A DNA stretch of 21,990 nucleotides from Methylotenera_A sp031381645 (GCA_031381645.1 JANMYB010000102.1:1-21990), one strand, 5' to 3'. Counted from the first letter of the stretch, positions 1 to 7,060 are shown. The notes: generated from the letters alone by a model not told the origin. A program made the numbers and translations.

Positions 1-1842
1 CACGTTGCCTTTAGATTTACTCATCTTTTGGCCTTCAGCATCGCGAATCAGGCCGTGCACATACACATGCTTAAACGGAATTTTGCCCGTAATGTGCGTG
101 GTCATCATCACCATACGCGCCACCCAAAAGAAAATAATGTCGAAGCCAGTGACTAAAACGGATGATGGCAGATACTGCTGCAAGGCAATATTGACGAGGT
201 CTTTAGCCTCATCGCCAGTCCAATCAAGCGTTGAGAAAGGCCACAAAGCAGACGAGTACCAAGTATCTAAAACATCCTCATCGCGTTTCAACTTGCCTGT
301 ATAGCCTTCGCTTTCAGCTAATTTTTTAGCTTCTGCTTCATCATGTGCAACATAAATTTGCCCGCTGTCACCATACCAAGCAGGAATTTGATGCCCCCAC
401 CACAATTGGCGCGAAATACACCAATCTTGTATGTTATTCAGCCATTGGTTGTAGGTATTGACCCAGTTTTCTGGGTAAAACTTAATCTCACCACTTGCCA
501 CAACATCAAGCGCTTTTTGCGTGATAGATTTACCATCCGCCGCAGGTTCGCTCATGGCAACAAACCACTGGTTAGTAAGCATTTTTTCAATGACTTCACC
601 TGTACGATCACCACGTGGCACTTTGAGTTTATGCTTTTCGATTTTCACTAAATACTTTTGCTCGTGAGTATCTAAATCAATAACAATTTGTTTGCGCGCA
701 TCAAAGCGATCTAGTCCCCAGTATTTTTCAGGCATAAGCTGCCAAGACTCTATTCCATCTGCAAGTTGGTCAGGCACTAACATTCCCATATTGGAAGGTG
801 CTTTATAACGTTTTGCTTGGTCATTTCTTGCAAAAACTTGCTCAGCAGTACCCGCTTGTATTTTCCCTGCTAGGGTAAAAACGATAATCGGCTCAACACG
901 CTTCAAGCTACCATTTTTATGTCTTTGCCAAACTGCATAGTCATTCTCATCATGTGCAGGCGTCACTTTTACACAACCTGTACCGAAGTCTTTATCCACA
1001 TAATCATCCGCAATAATTGGAATTTCGCGGTCGCAAAGTGGTAGTTTTACGTTTTTACCAATCAAGTGCGCATAACGCTCATCTTCTGGATGCACCATCA
1101 CCGCCACATCGCCCAGCATGGTTTCTGGGCGAGTGGTTGCCACCTCCAAATGCGTCAAACCCTTAACCGTATCTGGCTCAACAAGCGGATAGTTGATGTG
1201 CCACATAAAGCCATCTTCTTCTTCTTGCACCACTTCTAAATCTGAAACGGCTGTCCCTAGTTTCACGTCCCAATTCACCAGGCGCTTACCACGGTAAATC
1301 AAACCTTCATTGTATAAACGTACAAAAGTCTCGGTCACGGTCTTATTCAAACCATCATCCATAGTGAAGCGTTCACGACTCCAATCAGGCGAGGTGCCTA
1401 AACGGCGCATTTGTTGGGTAATCGTACCGCCGGAATATTCTTTCCACTCCCACACTTTTTCTAAAAATTTCTCACGCCCTAAGTCGTGACGACTTACACC
1501 TTGCGCGTCTAATTGGCGTTCTACGACAATCTGCGTGGCAATACCCGCGTGGTCAGTCCCTGGTTGCCACAGCGTGTTGTCACCCTTCATACGGTGATAG
1601 CGTGTGAGCGCATCCATGAGAGTTTGGTTAAAGCCGTGCCCCATATGCAACGTGCCTGTGACGTTGGGTGGCGGCAGTAGAATGCAGAAATTATCCTTTT
1701 TAGTTTGGTCTAAACCAGCGGAGTAATAATCTTTGCTTTCCCAAAATTCGTACCATTTGCTTTCAATGGCTTTCGGGTCGAACGATTTGGCTAGCTCTTT
1801 TTGAGGTGCTAAGTTGGTTTCAGATATAGGTTCAGTATTCAT
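1..1842 (-). CDS. valS: Valine--tRNA ligase, N-terminal 614 residues (gene runs off the window)
   Basis: Class Ia aminoacyl-tRNA synthetase that charges tRNA-Val in the cytoplasm and edits mischarged threonine. The reading frame is open from the ATG at 1842 to the left edge with no frameshift. The HIGH-type signature is seen as HMGH at residues 66-69 within PPPNVTGTLHMGHGF, and the KMSKS signature is intact at residues 606-610, just before the edge. Between them lie the editing-domain motif TTRPETMLGD and GTGCVKVTPAHDENDY, and further on CISRQLWWGHQIPAWY, all typical of ValRS. The missing part is the anticodon-binding domain and C-terminal coiled coil. The start ATG has no clear Shine-Dalgarno sequence but begins with the usual non-conserved tail followed by FDPKAIESKWYEFWE. 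It lies 60 bp downstream of the GIDE-domain gene on the same strand. The identification is certain; nothing unusual is seen. Confidence 0.97.
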   Translation of the reverse strand, partial: MNTEPISETNLAPQKELAKSFDPKAIESKWYEFWESKDYYSAGLDQTKKDNFCILLPPPNVTGTLHMGHGFNQTLMDALTRYHRMKGDNTLWQPGTDHAGIATQIVVERQLDAQGVSRHDLGREKFLEKVWEWKEYSGGTITQQMRRLGTSPDWSRERFTMDDGLNKTVTETFVRLYNEGLIYRGKRLVNWDVKLGTAVSDLEVVQEEEDGFMWHINYPLVEPDTVKGLTHLEVATTRPETMLGDVAVMVHPEDERYAHLIGKNVKLPLCDREIPIIADDYVDKDFGTGCVKVTPAHDENDYAVWQRHKNGSLKRVEPIIVFTLAGKIQAGTAEQVFARNDQAKRYKAPSNMGMLVPDQLADGIESWQLMPEKYWGLDRFDARKQIVIDLDTHEQKYLVKIEKHKLKVPRGDRTGEVIEKMLTNQWFVAMSEPAADGKSITQKALDVVASGEIKFYPENWVNTYNQWLNNIQDWCISRQLWWGHQIPAWYGDSGQIYVAHDEAEAKKLAESEGYTGKLKRDEDVLDTWYSSALWPFSTLDWTGDEAKDLVNIALQQYLPSSVLVTGFDIIFFWVARMVMMTTHITGKIPFKHVYVHGLIRDAEGQKMSKSKGNV

Positions 1843-1902
1843 ATGGGCTAGATTTTACCACATTGAATTACTACACTTACTGAAGCACACTAAGGTTAAA
1901 AG

Positions 1903-2682
1903 CTAAAAAGCGAATTTAAATATTGCGCCTATCGATGCAAAGCAAACCGATAGATGAAAGAAGCTCCACAAAATATATCGCTGCCTTAATTTTTGAGGTG
2001 ATAGGCTAGAAATCAGGTACAGCCTGTTATCGCGCGGTGCCCGCATAATGTGAACGCCCGTTTGCAAACGAAGCTCTCTATGCTGAGCTTCAACCTCTCT
2101 AATAGCTTGGCGGCGTGCTAACTCCCATTCGCGCAAATCAATCTCACCGTCACCATCTAAATCAAAGCGTTTTTTAAGATTAACAGGGTCTTTTTTCCAC
2201 TCAGCCAATAAAAAACTGACGTCTTCTTTTAAGCTTAATACAGAGTTAGCGCCGCCGATAGTAGAAAACTCACCCAACACATAAATTGAACCCGCAAATA
2301 ACAGTTCTTCTACATGTTTATAGCTACCTTGGTAGCTAACACGATGCTCTGCTGCGATGACTTCAGCGTAATCAGGATCAACGACACAACTTCCAGTGCC
2401 ATCTTTGATTTCAAAGGTGGTATCACTTACTCCACTCGAAATTTCGCGCCATTCGCGATCACTGTTATCTTTGGTATAAACCCAATAACGAAACCAAATA
2501 CATGCAATGCCGCTTAATGGACTTGTAATCAGGTTTTCTGCCGCCACACTTGCGCGACCATATATTTCTACATAACCTTGCGCAGCAGATGCAATGCGTG
2601 AAGTGGCTATATCCGCAATGGTACGCGCCCGTTTGAAAGTGGATGTCCAAGCAAAAAAACCTATGCCCGCAACCAGCGCCAA
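1903..2682 (-). CDS. GIDE-domain membrane protein with EF-hand (5' end probably frameshifted)
   Basis: Predicted inner-membrane protein of the GIDE family, the bacterial relatives of the membrane part of mitochondrial MAPL/MULAN; the bacterial function is not established. Reading from the TTG at 2682 gives 259 residues: a first membrane segment (about 1-13), the family pattern around TSRIASAAQGYVEIYGRA (27-44) and SPLSGIACIWFRYWV (54-68), then VEELLFAGSIYVLGEF (124-139), and a C-terminal membrane segment (about 237-255). An insert at 174-185 is a full EF-hand loop, DLDGDGEIDLRE, with acidic residues at loop positions 1, 3, 5, 7, 9 and 12. No RBS precedes the TTG, and in-frame coding-like sequence continues upstream to about 2754 without any ATG or GTG, so the true N-terminus is probably disrupted (see 2683-2802). 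It follows lemA, a common partner of this family. Family assignment is firm; the start is doubtful. Confidence 0.8.
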   Translation of the reverse strand: MALVAGIGFFAWTSTFKRARTIADIATSRIASAAQGYVEIYGRASVAAENLITSPLSGIACIWFRYWVYTKDNSDREWREISSGVSDTTFEIKDGTGSCVVDPDYAEVIAAEHRVSYQGSYKHVEELLFAGSIYVLGEFSTIGGANSVLSLKEDVSFLLAEWKKDPVNLKKRFDLDGDGEIDLREWELARRQAIREVEAQHRELRLQTGVHIMRAPRDNRLYLISSLSPQKLRQRYILWSFFHLSVCFASIGAIFKFAF

Positions 2683-2802
2683 CGCAATTAACCAGATTTT
2701 TTTATCATTTGCATGCAGCGCAAAACGCCAGTATGCCCAAATAGCTAACAGAAGTTAACGCCTCTGCATAATAAGCACGCAGGCCACTTAACATAAGATT
2801 TT
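2683..2802 (-). other. Probable N-terminal coding remnant of the GIDE-domain gene, out of frame
   Basis: Between the lemA stop and the TTG used for the GIDE gene, two frames each look half coding. An ATG at 2794 opens a frame starting MLSGLRAYYAEALTSVSYLG that stops after 32 codons. The GIDE frame itself stays open from 2754 and reads LLAIWAYWRFALHANDKKIW straight into the annotated protein. Joining the two with a one-base shift near 2735-2755 would give a protein of roughly 295 residues starting 8 bp after the lemA stop, with an extra hydrophobic N-terminal segment. This is inference from frame continuity; a true short protein using the TTG cannot be excluded. Confidence 0.5.
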
Positions 2803-3363
2803 TTAAGTGTTAAAGCGCTGATTAATATCAACGTCGGTTAATTCTTCAGCAGCAAATTTCAGCAAATTAAACGATTTAAAACCAAACATGCGCGCCACTA
2901 GAGAGTCTGGAAATTGTTCAATACGCACGTTATTGATATTCACACTTTCGTTATAAAATTCGCGCCTATCGGCAAGCGCGTTTTCTAAACCGCTGATGCG
3001 TGACTGCAAATGCAAAAACTGCTCATTAGCCTTTAAATCAGGATATGATTCAGCAAGCGCAAACAATTTGCCGAGGCTATTTTTTAATGCGCCTTCGGCT
3101 GTGCCTAAGGCCGCAGCATCTTGCGATTCTCCCGCAGCAAAAACTTGTGAACGTGCTTTTATCACTTTATCCAGCGTTTCCTGCTCGTACTTCATATACT
3201 GCTTACAGGTATCTACCAACTTAGGCAACTCTTCATGCCGCTGTTTAAGTAACACATCGATATTCGCCCATGCTTTTGATATGTTATTTTTAATGTTTAC
3301 CAAGCTGTTATATGTCATGATGAAGTAAATTAAAATTACTGCAATTACAATATAAAAAACCAA
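2803..3363 (-). CDS. lemA: LemA family membrane-anchored protein
   Basis: Small envelope protein of the LemA family, with one N-terminal membrane segment (residues about 1-18) and a helical-bundle domain; the molecular role in bacteria is not settled. Family signatures are clear: AWANIDVLLKQRHEELPKLV (31-50), followed by the YMKYEQETLDKVIKAR helix, and near the end RREFYNESVNINNVRIEQFP (133-152) with SLVARMFGFKSF. Length, 186 residues, is normal. The start is TTG at 3363, preceded by a good Shine-Dalgarno GGGAG (3370-3374) six bases away; no ATG lies upstream before the in-frame stop. It begins 16 bp after the photolyase-like gene stop and is followed by the GIDE-domain gene, a pairing seen in many bacteria. 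The three genes likely share one transcript. Confidence 0.92.
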   Translation of the reverse strand: MVFYIVIAVILIYFIMTYNSLVNIKNNISKAWANIDVLLKQRHEELPKLVDTCKQYMKYEQETLDKVIKARSQVFAAGESQDAAALGTAEGALKNSLGKLFALAESYPDLKANEQFLHLQSRISGLENALADRREFYNESVNINNVRIEQFPDSLVARMFGFKSFNLLKFAAEELTDVDINQRFNT

Positions 3364-3369
3364 AATTAG

Positions 3370-3374
3370 CTCCC
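3370..3374 (-). promoter_or_regulatory. Ribosome binding site that fixes the TTG start of lemA
   Basis: On the minus strand the sequence reads GGGAG, six bases before the TTG at 3363. The only other in-frame near-start codon (ATT) lies too close to it, so this site decides the start. Confidence 0.6.
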
Positions 3375-3379
3375 TTTAA

Positions 3380-4618
3380 CTATTGCTCACTGTTGACAAT
3401 ATGACCAAACATTTCGGCTCCCACCACATCCCAATAGCGTGAAAAACGTTTTAGCCGTTTATCGCTGACTTCAACCTCTGTAAATTTCACTTCTGGCTGC
3501 CAAATTGGGTTAAATGGTTCTAATAATGCCTTTATTTGCGTATTGGGTGTTGCTTGCGTAACTATTTGGCCTACGCCGCGCTCATTCATTACTGCTCGGG
3601 TATCGCCAATCCAGATTTCTACATCTTGTAACTCGCTTAAACAGTCGGCCAAAAATTGCAGACGCTTAAGCGGCCATTTGCCATATAAAAAATCATCAAA
3701 CACAAAAATTTTAGGCATGGGCTTGCGTAGCAAAGGGTGCGCCGCAGAGAGCATTTCATCATGCACATAAATGGCTATGGCGCGATGCAGTGAAATTGGA
3801 GCCCGCTCAGGCATCATCACGCTACGCGCTTTGGCTTTGGCGGGGTTGTTATTAGCAAATAACTTTTCATTAAGCGTTTCGTAGCTTGCATCAAATGGAC
3901 AATTTACCTTGCAAGTTGCACAATATTTTTCACCAGTAAAGCGGCTTAAATTTTCTTTGTTAAAATAATATGGCTTAGAACTAAACAATGAAGCAACCCA
4001 TTGCCAAGATAAATGGTTCGATGCTTTATCGCCATCTAATAAATGATTTTCAAACCAATCGGCGGCTTCGCGCCAATCTACCTTAAGCCAATGCACCACA
4101 TAGGCAGCAAACCACATGCGCGCATGGTTGTGCACGTAGCCATCATGAAGCAAATCACGAACAACACCATCCATGCAGGGCAGGCCTGTAATGCCTTGGC
4201 GAATAAAATCTGGCATTAATTTATCACCTAATGCCACTTTTGGATCTTCCATATCGCTAAAAATGCCATTGCCAAAATGATACCAAACACGCCGCCAATA
4301 ATCGCGCCAGGCTAGCTCTTGCACAAACTTTTCAGCATCTATGCCAAAACGACTGCGCACACTATCAGAGGCCTCTTTTAACGTAAGACAACCATGCCGA
4401 AAATAAGGTGAAAGCTTTGAAACTGAACCATTTAGAAAATTGCGATTACGGCTATAAGCTTCAATATCAAGCGTATTCAGGCGTTTAAGCCCTTCTAGCC
4501 TGCCGCCGCGCCATTCATCACCCAAAAATGAGCCTGTCGCCTGAGGAAACATGCGCCGGATGTATTGCTTACGCTCTACACGATCTGATGGAATTGTGAG
4601 TTTATAATAATTTGCCAT
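3380..4618 (-). CDS. Photolyase/cryptochrome-like FAD protein with apparently permuted domains
   Basis: Flavoprotein of the DNA photolyase/cryptochrome superfamily; light-driven repair or signalling is likely but the substrate is unknown. The FAD-binding helical domain starts almost at the N-terminus (about residues 35-245). It shows SVSKLSPYFRHG (65-76), FVQELAWRDYWRR, TGLPCMDG, HNHARMW (163-169), VDWREAADWF and DGDKASNHLSWQW. By alignment from memory, W182, N201 and W205 match E. coli PhrB W359, N378 and W382. Cysteines C148, C233, C236 and C240 resemble the Fe-S ligands of bacterial PhrB/CryB photolyases, as do SKPY and YCATC...CPF. The usual N-terminal antenna domain is absent, but residues 301-400 (KIFVFDDFLYGKWPLKRLQF, VEIWIGDTRAVM) look like an alpha/beta antenna-type domain. 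Start ATG at 4618 has no SD. First gene of the group with lemA. Confidence 0.85.
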   Translation of the reverse strand: MANYYKLTIPSDRVERKQYIRRMFPQATGSFLGDEWRGGRLEGLKRLNTLDIEAYSRNRNFLNGSVSKLSPYFRHGCLTLKEASDSVRSRFGIDAEKFVQELAWRDYWRRVWYHFGNGIFSDMEDPKVALGDKLMPDFIRQGITGLPCMDGVVRDLLHDGYVHNHARMWFAAYVVHWLKVDWREAADWFENHLLDGDKASNHLSWQWVASLFSSKPYYFNKENLSRFTGEKYCATCKVNCPFDASYETLNEKLFANNNPAKAKARSVMMPERAPISLHRAIAIYVHDEMLSAAHPLLRKPMPKIFVFDDFLYGKWPLKRLQFLADCLSELQDVEIWIGDTRAVMNERGVGQIVTQATPNTQIKALLEPFNPIWQPEVKFTEVEVSDKRLKRFSRYWDVVGAEMFGHIVNSEQ

Positions 4619-4699
4619 AATATAAAACTAGCTGTAATCATTTATGTAACAATAGTTTACACTCATTTCATAAGTTTGTTTCGAGAAAATATTTAGTTA

Positions 4700-4727
4700 A
4701 TTATAGTAACTGAATTGTTAATTGCAA
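4700..4727 (-). promoter_or_regulatory. Sigma-70-type promoter for the photolyase-lemA-GIDE group
   Basis: On the minus strand, TTGCAA (4722-4727), a 16-base spacer and a perfect TATAAT (4700-4705) lie about 80 bases before the ATG at 4618. The 210-base divergent gap 4619-4828 is very AT-rich. Between this promoter and the start codon is a short inverted repeat, TGTAA-N7-TTACA (4645-4661), a possible operator. Promoter call is by eye. Confidence 0.45.
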
Positions 4728-4759
4728 TAGTAATAACTTATTTCAGTAGATTGCCAATT

Positions 4760-4790
4760 TTGAAATAAAGCACAAAATTAATGCTAAGAT
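4760..4790 (+). promoter_or_regulatory. Extended -10 promoter for the NfeD-SPFH pair
   Basis: TTGAAA at 4760-4765 and TGCTAAGAT at 4782-4790 form a -35 and an extended -10 with a long 19-base spacer. They precede the NfeD-like ATG by about 38 bases, and a strong RBS AAGAGG follows at 4818-4823. Confidence 0.4.
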
Positions 4791-4828
4791 AATCCGAGTA
4801 ACTTTTAAACAATTTAAAAGAGGCTAAT

Positions 4829-5281
4829 ATGATAGAAGCGATGTGGATTTGGGGCGCGATTGGCGTGGTTTTATTGGCGGTTGAAATGGCCACCGGTACT
4901 TTTTATGTACTATGGTTTGGCGTTTCGGCTTTAAGTGTGGCTATTGCCATGTGGCTTTTTCCTAATATTCCGCAGGCGATTCAATTTGGAATGTTTGCTG
5001 TACTTTCATTCAGCTCGCTGGCTATTTGGAGACTCAATTACAAAAAAACCGAAACTCATTCGCGTGTTGGCCAAGCGCAAGGTGAAGAGATAGGTCGTAC
5101 AGGCACAGTAATAGAGACATGTAGCGCCGCGCAAAATGGCAAAATTCGTTTTACACAAGGTCTGATGGGCAGCCGCGAATGGGTGGCGATTGCTGATGAA
5201 AGCATTGAAGCTGGTAGCGTAGCAACCGTGATTGCCGTTGAAGGTAACGCATTGCGCATTAAAAAAATAATTGATTTTTAG
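4829..5281 (+). CDS. NfeD-like membrane protein
   Basis: Short NfeD-family protein (YbbK type) that normally works with an SPFH/stomatin partner in inner-membrane quality control or raft-like domains. The 150 residues contain two or three hydrophobic segments (about 6-24, 27-44, 50-67) and then a soluble OB-fold domain (about 88-148) with the usual pattern GRTGTVIE, GKIRF, REWVAIAD, and GNALRIKK. It lacks the ClpP-like protease domain of long NfeD proteins, which is normal for the short class. The ATG at 4829 has an excellent Shine-Dalgarno, AAGAGG, five bases upstream. The SPFH gene follows after 24 bases, the typical two-gene operon. Family assignment is strong; substrate or client proteins are unknown. 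Confidence 0.9.
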   Translation: MIEAMWIWGAIGVVLLAVEMATGTFYVLWFGVSALSVAIAMWLFPNIPQAIQFGMFAVLSFSSLAIWRLNYKKTETHSRVGQAQGEEIGRTGTVIETCSAAQNGKIRFTQGLMGSREWVAIADESIEAGSVATVIAVEGNALRIKKIIDF

Positions 5282-5305
5282 GTAATTTAACTTTAGGAAA
5301 ACACC

Positions 5306-6148
5306 ATGACCGAATTTAGCTTAGTACTCATATTTTTAGCCATTGTCGCCATATTTAAAGGTGTGCGCATTGTGCCGCAGGGCGAGGAATGGGTGGTGGA
5401 GCGCTTGGGGAAATTTGCTGGCGTACTCTCACCAGGCTTGCATATCATTAACCCAGTTTTTAGCCGCGTAAGCTACAAAGTCACTACTAAAGACATTATT
5501 TTAGAAATACCAGAGCAAGAAGTGATTACGGCGGATAACGCAGTGATTTTAGCCAATGCCGTAGCATTTATTAAAGTAAGCAACATTGAGCGCGCTGTGT
5601 ATGGCATCGAAAATTTCCGTGAAGCCATGCGCAATATGGTGCAAACTAATTTACGTTCTATTATTGGCGGCATGGAATTAAACCATGCGCTCACCTCGCG
5701 CGACCGCATTAAGGCCGAACTGAAGGCAGCTATTGCAGATGAAGCGCTGGACTGGGGTTTAACGGTAAAATCGGTTGAGATTCAGGATATTAAGCCTTCA
5801 TCAAATATGCAAGACGCGATGGAGAGACAAGCTGCTGCCGAGCGTGAACGCGTGGCAGTGGTTACTGAGGCAGAAGGCGCAAAACAATCACTTATTTTAA
5901 ACGCGGAAGCGCGCCTAGAAGCGGCGCGCAAAGATGCTGAGGCACAGATGATTGCCGCCAAAGCTTCGGCTGAATCCATCAAATTTATTACAGAAGCAGT
6001 TAAAGAAAATAACTCATCTGCCATGTTTTTATTGGGTGACCGCTACATTACCGCTTTGCAAAAAATTTCTGATTCTAATAACAGCAAAATCGTGATGATG
6101 CCGGGCGATTTGGTTGGCGCGGTTAAAAGCTTGGTGGGTGGAAAATAA
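5306..6148 (+). CDS. SPFH/stomatin-like membrane protein (QmcA type)
   Basis: Band 7/SPFH protein that oligomerises at the inner membrane and, with its NfeD partner, forms membrane microdomains or modulates proteases. It has an N-terminal hydrophobic segment (residues 4-16), the stomatin core starting GVRIVPQGEEWVVERLGKF (19-37), then LSPGLHIINPVF, VITADNAVILANAVAFIKV, and LRSIIGGMELNHALTSRDRI. A long Ala/Glu-rich coiled coil follows (about 175-225, MERQAAAERERVAVVTEAEG), and the tail is PGDLVGAVKSLVGG. It is 280 residues, slightly shorter than the roughly 300 of E. coli QmcA. The RBS AGGA (5295-5298) sits seven bases before the ATG at 5306. Co-transcribed with the NfeD-like gene upstream. 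Confident family call. Confidence 0.93.
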   Translation: MTEFSLVLIFLAIVAIFKGVRIVPQGEEWVVERLGKFAGVLSPGLHIINPVFSRVSYKVTTKDIILEIPEQEVITADNAVILANAVAFIKVSNIERAVYGIENFREAMRNMVQTNLRSIIGGMELNHALTSRDRIKAELKAAIADEALDWGLTVKSVEIQDIKPSSNMQDAMERQAAAERERVAVVTEAEGAKQSLILNAEARLEAARKDAEAQMIAAKASAESIKFITEAVKENNSSAMFLLGDRYITALQKISDSNNSKIVMMPGDLVGAVKSLVGGK

Positions 6149-6151
6149 ACT

Positions 6152-6262
6152 AAATAAGCACTGTCCTGCAACCGTAAAGGTTGTCCCCGCAGAATATACC
6201 AGCTGAAGCTGGTTATTCATGCCTGAAACCCAATATCCATGCGGTTTACAGGGCAGTTATTT
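6152..6262. ncRNA. Candidate structured RNA or palindromic element in a convergent gap
   Basis: The gap between the SPFH and MoeB-like genes is filled by nested pairing. An outer stem joins AAATAA (6152-6157) to TTATTT (6257-6262) and CTGTCCTG (6161-6168) to CAGGGCAG (6249-6256), with a GCA bulge and one G-T pair. Inside are a perfect hairpin CAACC-GTAAA-GGTTG (6169-6183), a possible short stem CCGCA/TGCGG (6187-6191 with 6240-6244), and a long hairpin GAATA-T-ACCAGC-TGAA-GCTGGT-TATTC (6192-6218). It could be an RNA on either strand, a 3'-UTR element, a bidirectional terminator, or a small mobile palindromic repeat. I recognise no known Rfam family, and no U-tract terminator ends it. Confidence 0.45.
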
Positions 6263-6307
6263 TAGAATTTATACTTGATTTACGTTATCAATCTGTAATA
6301 CCAAAAA

Positions 6308-7051
6308 CTAGCCACAAACAGCACATGCTGGGTCGCGCGCCAGCTTGATAGTGCGCCACTCCATACTTAACGCATCTAGCAACAGCAATCTACCTTGCAG
6401 GCTCTCGCCAATATTCATGATTAGCTTTAACGCTTCTGCCGCTTGCGCCGTGCCTATCATACCCACCAATGGTGCAAATACGCCACTCTCAGCACAGCGC
6501 ATTTCTTGGTCGCTACCCGTGTCAGGGAATAAACAGTGGTAACAAGGGCTATTTTCATGCCGAAAATCGAATACGGTAATTTGCCCTTCAAAATTCACTG
6601 CCGCACCTGAAACTAACGGCTTTTTAAGCTGTAAACAAACTCGATTGAGCGCATAGCGCGTGGCAAAATTATCACTGCAATCAATCACCACATCGGCTGT
6701 TTCAGCCAATACTTTAAACTCAGCCTCAGAAGATTTTTGCTGAATGGTTTGCACAGAAACTTCAGGGTTAATTTCGTAAATAGTCTGTTGCGCAGAAATC
6801 GCTTTATTGATGCCAACGCTTTGCGTGGTGTGAATAATTTGCCGCTGTAAATTGGTTAAATCGACATTATCAAAATCGCAAATTGTTAATTTACCTACGC
6901 CAGAAGCCGCACAATATAAGGCTGCTGGCGAACCTAAACCTCCCGCACCCACAATCAACACATGACTTTTGGTAAGCTTTTCTTGGCCAGCATATTCAAT
7001 CTGCGGCAACAGAATATGACGGCTGTAGCGGAGGAGTTGGCTGTCGTTCAT
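6308..7051 (-). CDS. moeB: MoeB/ThiF/HesA-family adenylyltransferase
   Basis: E1-like enzyme that adenylates the C-terminal glycine of a ubiquitin-like sulfur carrier (MoaD in molybdopterin synthesis or ThiS in thiamine synthesis). The nucleotide loop GAGGLGSP is at 35-42, acidic DFDNVD at 59-64, NLQRQ at 67-71 and CSDNFATR at 125-132. The zinc-binding pairs are present as C170/C173 and C243/C246, the latter two residues from the end. C186 lies in the RCAESGVFAPLVG motif common to the family. Length 247 is that of E. coli MoeB. Whether it serves MoaD, ThiS or another carrier cannot be decided here because neither carrier is in the window. It starts nine bases after the 274-residue prepilin gene with no clear RBS, so it probably sits at the tail of the pilus operon. 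Confidence 0.85.
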   Translation of the reverse strand: MNDSQLLRYSRHILLPQIEYAGQEKLTKSHVLIVGAGGLGSPAALYCAASGVGKLTICDFDNVDLTNLQRQIIHTTQSVGINKAISAQQTIYEINPEVSVQTIQQKSSEAEFKVLAETADVVIDCSDNFATRYALNRVCLQLKKPLVSGAAVNFEGQITVFDFRHENSPCYHCLFPDTGSDQEMRCAESGVFAPLVGMIGTAQAAEALKLIMNIGESLQGRLLLLDALSMEWRTIKLARDPACAVCG

Positions 7052-7060
7052 TGCAAGAGC

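Noticed and set aside
5..651. Two plus-strand open frames of about 100 codons at the left edge
   Set aside because: They lie antisense to valS, whose minus-strand frame carries the KMSKS and other ValRS motifs without interruption.
1843..1902. Dedicated promoter for valS
   Set aside because: A TAAAAT with upstream TG exists near 1853-1860, but no acceptable -35 was found at a suitable distance.
6152..6262. 6S RNA, SRP RNA or cobalamin riboswitch in the convergent gap
   Set aside because: Length and motifs do not fit: no GGAAGGAAGC-type SRP tetraloop region, no B12 box, and it is shorter than proteobacterial 6S RNA, which also has a different genomic neighbourhood.
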